From contig JAERMP010000187.1 in NCBI GenBank assembly GCA_016844515.1, positions 1 to 7,095 of the forward strand: a stretch of 7,095 nucleotides of DNA. Direction: 5' to 3'. The notes under the pieces were generated by a model, which was not told where the DNA came from, ran no database searches, and saw only the letters and a list, made by a program, of their open reading frames with translations. Source of the stretch: Thermoleophilia bacterium. Its GTDB lineage: Bacteria > Actinomycetota > Thermoleophilia > Gaiellales > Gaiellaceae. The translations under genes were made by a program, and so were the position numbers. The stretch's first letter is position 1; every line of letters begins with the position of its first letter. Below are positions 4,235-7,095 of the stretch, one piece after another.

Positions 4235-5018
4235 CCAGGAACTCTCGAAGACGCCAAGCGCGGGACGACGTCACTCTCTCGAGCTCGAGCTCGAGCCTCC
4301 GCGTCCGCAACCGGAACTCCTCGCCGCCGCGCAGGATCGCCAATGCCATGAGCTCGTCGATCTCGGCACGAAAGCCGGGTCGCCGCGAACGCTCGTACCA
4401 GTCGGCAAGGACAGCTGTCCGCTCCTCTTCGTCGATCCCTTTCCACATCGGCTCGGGGAAGTGAAGGTGAGTCAGGCGATGCGACGTGACTCCGCGAAAC
4501 CACGACTGATCCAGCCATTGCAGCCACATGTACCGATCGGTCGGCATCCCGGGCGGTGTCGTCCGCCATCCATGCGGAAGCCGGGTATACGCCTCGAGCG
4601 TGTGAGAGGCTGCCGTCAGCCCGACCGAGGCACGCCCTGACCGCATGTGCCAGGCGAACTCCGGTCTCGACATGTCCCACGGACGGAAGACGAGCGAACC
4701 GTCCGCGAGCATGTCCAGAACATGGTCGCGCAGAAGCACATCGTCGTCGGAGAGGTAGGAGACGATCCGCCCGGTTGCTTCCTGTAGAACGGCGTGACGG
4801 TACGCCTCGCCGAGCCGCGGACCCTTCGGAAGGTCGAAGAACCTGACACGAGGATCGTCCGCGAACCTCGCGATGGCGTCGCGCGTCGCATCTTCGACAC
4901 CGTCGCCTACGACAAGCACCTCGACAGAGACACCGTCCTGGTCGAGCGCGCTCCGAATCGCCCAGGGAAGTAGCGCTACGTGGCGATGCGTTGGGATGAG
5001 GATGCTCGCGTCGGTCAT
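4182..5018 (-). CDS. Family 2 glycosyltransferase
   Basis: 278 residues. ATG 5018-5016 overlaps the TGA of the preceding gene by one base (TGATG), so translation is probably coupled; there is no clear ribosome site. The N-terminus SILIPTHRHVALLPWAIRSA is the GT2 nucleotide-binding start, followed by VEVLVVGDGVEDATRDAI. The metal-binding acidic motif is SDDDVLL at 90-96, where DxD coordinates the divalent ion and the sugar nucleotide. The C-terminal part carries LELELERVTSSRAWRLREF and then an Arg/Leu-rich helix (240-272). This resembles a SRSWRLT-type tail seen at the end of many actinobacterial glycosyltransferases and is possibly membrane-associating. It has no membrane helix of its own. 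The acceptor is unknown; the oxidoreductase upstream suggests a modified sugar as donor or product. Transcription converges with the epimerase gene. Confidence 0.88.
   Translation of the reverse strand: MTDASILIPTHRHVALLPWAIRSALDQDGVSVEVLVVGDGVEDATRDAIARFADDPRVRFFDLPKGPRLGEAYRHAVLQEATGRIVSYLSDDDVLLRDHVLDMLADGSLVFRPWDMSRPEFAWHMRSGRASVGLTAASHTLEAYTRLPHGWRTTPPGMPTDRYMWLQWLDQSWFRGVTSHRLTHLHFPEPMWKGIDEEERTAVLADWYERSRRPGFRAEIDELMALAILRGGEEFRLRTRRLELELERVTSSRAWRLREFLVSFRPLRALLARRHGAG
4278..4295. repeat. 18-bp perfect palindrome, three tandem CTCGAG units
   Basis: CTCGAGCTCGAGCTCGAG reads the same on both strands and lies in the 3' part of the glycosyltransferase gene, where it encodes Leu-Glu repeats. 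It is most likely a by-product of the amphipathic Leu-Glu helix and GC-rich codon use. Confidence 0.75.
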
Positions 5019-5914
5019 CACAGCCCGGCGAGTGCCCGAAGGTCCGCGATGGTCGAGACCACCGCCGCACCTTCGGCGGCGCTCGATCTCGGAGCGGGCC
5101 CGCCGGCGAGATGCTCGACGAACACGCGAAGCTCGGCGAGCAGCGGAAGCTCGCCCGGCGTCTCGATGCGTCGCTCGTGTGGATCGGAGCCACCGTGCCG
5201 GAACACCGAGACGTGGTCGTCCCAGCCTCCCGCGAGCACGGCGATTCCATCCTCCGCGATGAGCTCCACAAGGCGTCTTCGCTCGGGCGACACGGAGGAG
5301 ACCTCGACCGTATGCCACCAGCCGTCGCCGCGAAGCAAGCCGGTGAGTCCGACGGCGCTGTCACCGAGCCGGCTCACGACGGCGGCGTGCGGACGGGCGA
5401 CATCGCCCATGATCTCGAGCGCGATCGAGAGGTCGTGGGGCGTGAGGACCCAGACCGCATCCACGTCATCATGGGAATTCCCCCAGCCGACTCGCACCGT
5501 GTGCAACCCGAGAATCGCGCCGAGCCGCCCATCGCGAGCGATCGCCGCGAGCTCTCGCACGCCTGGGTGATAGCGCCACTTGTCCATTACGAAGAGCCGA
5601 TCCGGAGCCCGTGCGGCAAGCCGTAGCGCCGCAGCACGATCGTCGGTCAACGGCTTCTCGCAGTACACGGGAACTCCCAGCTCCAGCACCTCCTCGAGGA
5701 CCACGGCGTGCGTGCTCGTCGGTGTGGCGACGACGGCTCCGTCCAGCGCCGGCAGCGCGCCGACGGCCTCGACAATCGCGGCCGCACCGCCCTCGCCAGC
5801 GCGGGCAACGCTTTCGGAAGACCGCGCGACGACCGGAACCTCGCAGCCGAGCGAGACGAGGTCGCGGAGGATGAGCCGTCCCCACGCACCGCAGCCGACG
5901 AGCCCGACGACCAT
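5018..5914 (-). CDS. Gfo/Idh/MocA family NAD(P)-dependent sugar oxidoreductase
   Basis: 298 residues, at the short end of the family (usually about 330-380). The start ATG 5914 lies 2 bases after the holB stop, directly before the dinucleotide-binding motif VVGLVGCGAWG (2-12). The frame extends upstream only inside holB. Other marks: VVATPTSTHAVV (61-72), the EKP motif at 86-88 whose Lys is catalytic in the family, and the TPHDLSIALEIMGD segment (158-171) with the conserved His160. These enzymes oxidise or reduce hydroxyl or keto groups of sugars, inositols and nucleotide sugars. Lying next to a GT2 gene and near an RmlC-like epimerase, it likely handles a nucleotide sugar, though the substrate cannot be read from the sequence. 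There is no ribosome site, so coupling to holB translation is expected. The shorter C-terminal domain may be a variant. Confidence 0.9.
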   Translation of the reverse strand: MVVGLVGCGAWGRLILRDLVSLGCEVPVVARSSESVARAGEGGAAAIVEAVGALPALDGAVVATPTSTHAVVLEEVLELGVPVYCEKPLTDDRAAALRLAARAPDRLFVMDKWRYHPGVRELAAIARDGRLGAILGLHTVRVGWGNSHDDVDAVWVLTPHDLSIALEIMGDVARPHAAVVSRLGDSAVGLTGLLRGDGWWHTVEVSSVSPERRRLVELIAEDGIAVLAGGWDDHVSVFRHGGSDPHERRIETPGELPLLAELRVFVEHLAGGPAPRSSAAEGAAVVSTIADLRALAGL

Positions 5915-5916
5915 GA

Positions 5917-6996
5917 CTAGGCTCGAAGGGCCACGCGCAGCTCGCGTGCGACACGAATGAAGAGCGCCTCGAGGGCGAGCGACGGGTTGAGGTTGAACTC
6001 CTCGAGGGCACGCCACATCTCGCGCACCGCCTCCGCCGCTCCGATCGCGCCTTCGCCGAAGTCGAGCGCTGCGTCCTCGCGCAGATCCTCGAGACGGTCG
6101 GCGTGGACGACGGCTGCCTCAGCCCCCACCGCAACGACCACGAGGTCGCGGTACCACGCCTCGAGGCCCTCGAGGCCGGCGAGCAGCTCCTCCCGCTCGG
6201 CCCCACGCTCCGCCCGCCGCACCCTCTGGTCGGCCTCGCGAGTCGGGAGATCCAACCCTTCGACCAAGGTCTGCTCCCGCTCCTTCGCCTCCCCTCCCCG
6301 GGCGTCCGCCGCCGCGAGCAGCACAGCCGCGGCGTCGGATGGCTCGAACTCAGGATCGAGGTAGACCGAACGGGCGGCGGCTATCAGGGCATCGCGGCGG
6401 GACGCGCCGTCCGGGTCGAGCAACCGGCGTGCGCGATCGAGCCGACCCGCTGCGGCCCGCGCGAGCGCACGGATCTCCTCCTCGCTCCGCTCGGGAGCTC
6501 GCGCAGCGATCCACTCGCGAACTGCTCTCTCGGAGAGCCGCCGGAAGGGAACGAGCTGGCAGCGTGAGAGGATCGTCGACGGCAACGGGCCGAGCTCGCT
6601 TGCCACGAGCACGATCACGGCATAGGACGGCGGCTCCTCGAGATCCTTGAGCAGCGCATCGGCGGCGTCCTCGTTCATCCGCTGCGCGTCGAGGACGAGG
6701 TACACCCGGCGGTCGGCCTCGAACGGGCGCATGTGCAGGTCGTGCCGAAGCGCGCGCACGTCGTCGATGCGGATCATCTCGCCGAGGGGCTCGAGCAGAT
6801 ACAGGTCGGGATGGGTACGCGCCTCGACCCGGCGGTCGTCGCCGAGCAGAGCGGTCGCGAACGCAAACGCGGCAGTCCGCTTCCCGACCCCGGGCGGTCC
6901 GTGAAGGAGAAATGCCTGCGCACCTCCCTCTGCGAGCGCGGAGGCGAGCAGGCGCTTGGCTTCGGGTTGCTCAGGAACGGACGCGAAGCGCTCCAT
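5917..6996 (-). CDS. holB: DNA polymerase III subunit delta'
   Basis: 359 residues, close to the family length (about 330-400). Delta' is part of the clamp loader that opens the sliding clamp and places it on primed DNA at the replication fork. Seen in order: GPPGVGKR (33-40), an intact Walker A; THPDLYLLEP (61-70); a Walker B-like strand and helix RVYLVLDAQRMNEDAADALL (97-116); LKDLEEPPS; and the SRC motif S144-R145-C146 that supplies the arginine finger to the neighbouring subunit. The C-terminal collar helices end with FNLNPSLALEALF (334-346). The zinc-binding Cys cluster usual between Walker A and THPD is absent: the segment LGDDRRVEAR has no Cys at all. The start ATG 6996 follows AGGAGG with only 3 bases of spacing, inside the end of tmk. 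The two genes overlap by 26 bp, so coupling is likely. Confidence 0.95.
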   Translation of the reverse strand: MERFASVPEQPEAKRLLASALAEGGAQAFLLHGPPGVGKRTAAFAFATALLGDDRRVEARTHPDLYLLEPLGEMIRIDDVRALRHDLHMRPFEADRRVYLVLDAQRMNEDAADALLKDLEEPPSYAVIVLVASELGPLPSTILSRCQLVPFRRLSERAVREWIAARAPERSEEEIRALARAAAGRLDRARRLLDPDGASRRDALIAAARSVYLDPEFEPSDAAAVLLAAADARGGEAKEREQTLVEGLDLPTREADQRVRRAERGAEREELLAGLEGLEAWYRDLVVVAVGAEAAVVHADRLEDLREDAALDFGEGAIGAAEAVREMWRALEEFNLNPSLALEALFIRVARELRVALRA

Positions 6997-7095
6997 ACAC
7001 CTCCTCGGAGATCTTCTCTGCGGGAAGCGTTCCGTCGAGGACGACGATTCGCTCGGGGAAGCGAGCAGCCAGCTCGCGGTAGCCGACGTCGGCGC
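6971..7095 (-). CDS. tmk: Thymidylate kinase, C-terminal fragment (cut by window edge)
   Basis: The frame enters from the right edge and ends at TGA 6971-6973, giving the last 40 residues: YRELAARFPERIVVLDGTLP followed by AEKISEEVYGALR. This matches the end of thymidylate kinase, which phosphorylates dTMP to dTDP: a Y-x-x-LA helix, then a strand ending in (V/L)DG, then a helix rich in Glu. The P-loop and lid lie outside the window. The tmk-holB order is common in bacteria and supports both calls. The last 26 bases overlap the holB start. Confidence 0.85.
   Translation of the reverse strand, partial: ADVGYRELAARFPERIVVLDGTLPAEKISEEVYGALRVRS

Noticed and set aside
4278..4295. Palindrome as a regulatory operator
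   Set aside because: It lies inside the coding sequence and is explained by Leu-Glu codons CTC and GAG on a repeat helix.
4054..5364. 436-residue minus-strand open frame, the longest in the window
   Set aside because: It is an out-of-frame shadow of the glycosyltransferase and oxidoreductase genes: Arg/Ser/Pro-rich with no domain, while the true frames show GT2 and Gfo/Idh/MocA motifs.
5469..6206. 245-residue minus-strand open frame
   Set aside because: Shadow of holB and the oxidoreductase in another frame, dominated by Arg and Ser with no motif.
1..7095. CRISPR array, IS element, rRNA or riboswitch
   Set aside because: No regularly spaced repeats, no transposase motif, no rRNA-like stretch and no conserved riboswitch core were found on reading both strands.

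Overview
The window looks like the chromosome of a high-GC actinobacterium. Third codon positions are almost all G or C in the clear genes, start codons are a mix of ATG and GTG, and short leaders or leaderless starts are likely. The glycosyltransferase tail and the SHOCT and MmpS-like proteins also fit Actinomycetota, perhaps a Thermoleophilia-like lineage. That placement is an inference; no rRNA or marker gene here fixes it.

A tRNA-Thr(CGT) gene on the minus strand (3568-3640) divides the window. To its right is an intact chromosomal block. A plus-strand RmlC-like sugar epimerase (3704-4234) has a probable leaderless promoter. A tight minus-strand operon runs tmk (only its C-terminus is in the window), holB (DNA polymerase III delta'), a Gfo/Idh/MocA sugar oxidoreductase and a family 2 glycosyltransferase. 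Neighbouring genes in this operon overlap or lie 2 bases apart, and its last gene converges on and overlaps the epimerase by 53 bp. The three sugar genes suggest a small glycan or nucleotide-sugar module attached to a replication operon.

To the left (1-3567), on the 3' side of the tRNA, is an accessory block without housekeeping genes. It holds a Gly-zipper two-helix membrane protein (2976-3344, +), a DUF5681/small-terminase-like phage protein (2352-2732, -), an unlisted 38-residue single-helix protein (2199-2315, -), and a two-helix protein with a zinc ribbon and a C-terminal SHOCT domain (1446-2063, -). Facing this last gene is a SHOCT - Pro-rich linker - membrane helix - MmpS-like protein (747-1418, +). 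The two SHOCT segments are visibly similar, so the pair may assemble together at the membrane.

The first 1.4 kb is broken. Four coding-like stretches (39-~260 -, 347-487 +, 484-744 -, 747-1418 +) each carry single-base frameshifts or lack a start codon, while every gene from 1446 on reads cleanly. The best reading is a decaying island inserted at the 3' end of the tRNA gene; indel errors in the assembly are the main alternative. No integrase, second attachment site, CRISPR array, IS element or rRNA is visible.
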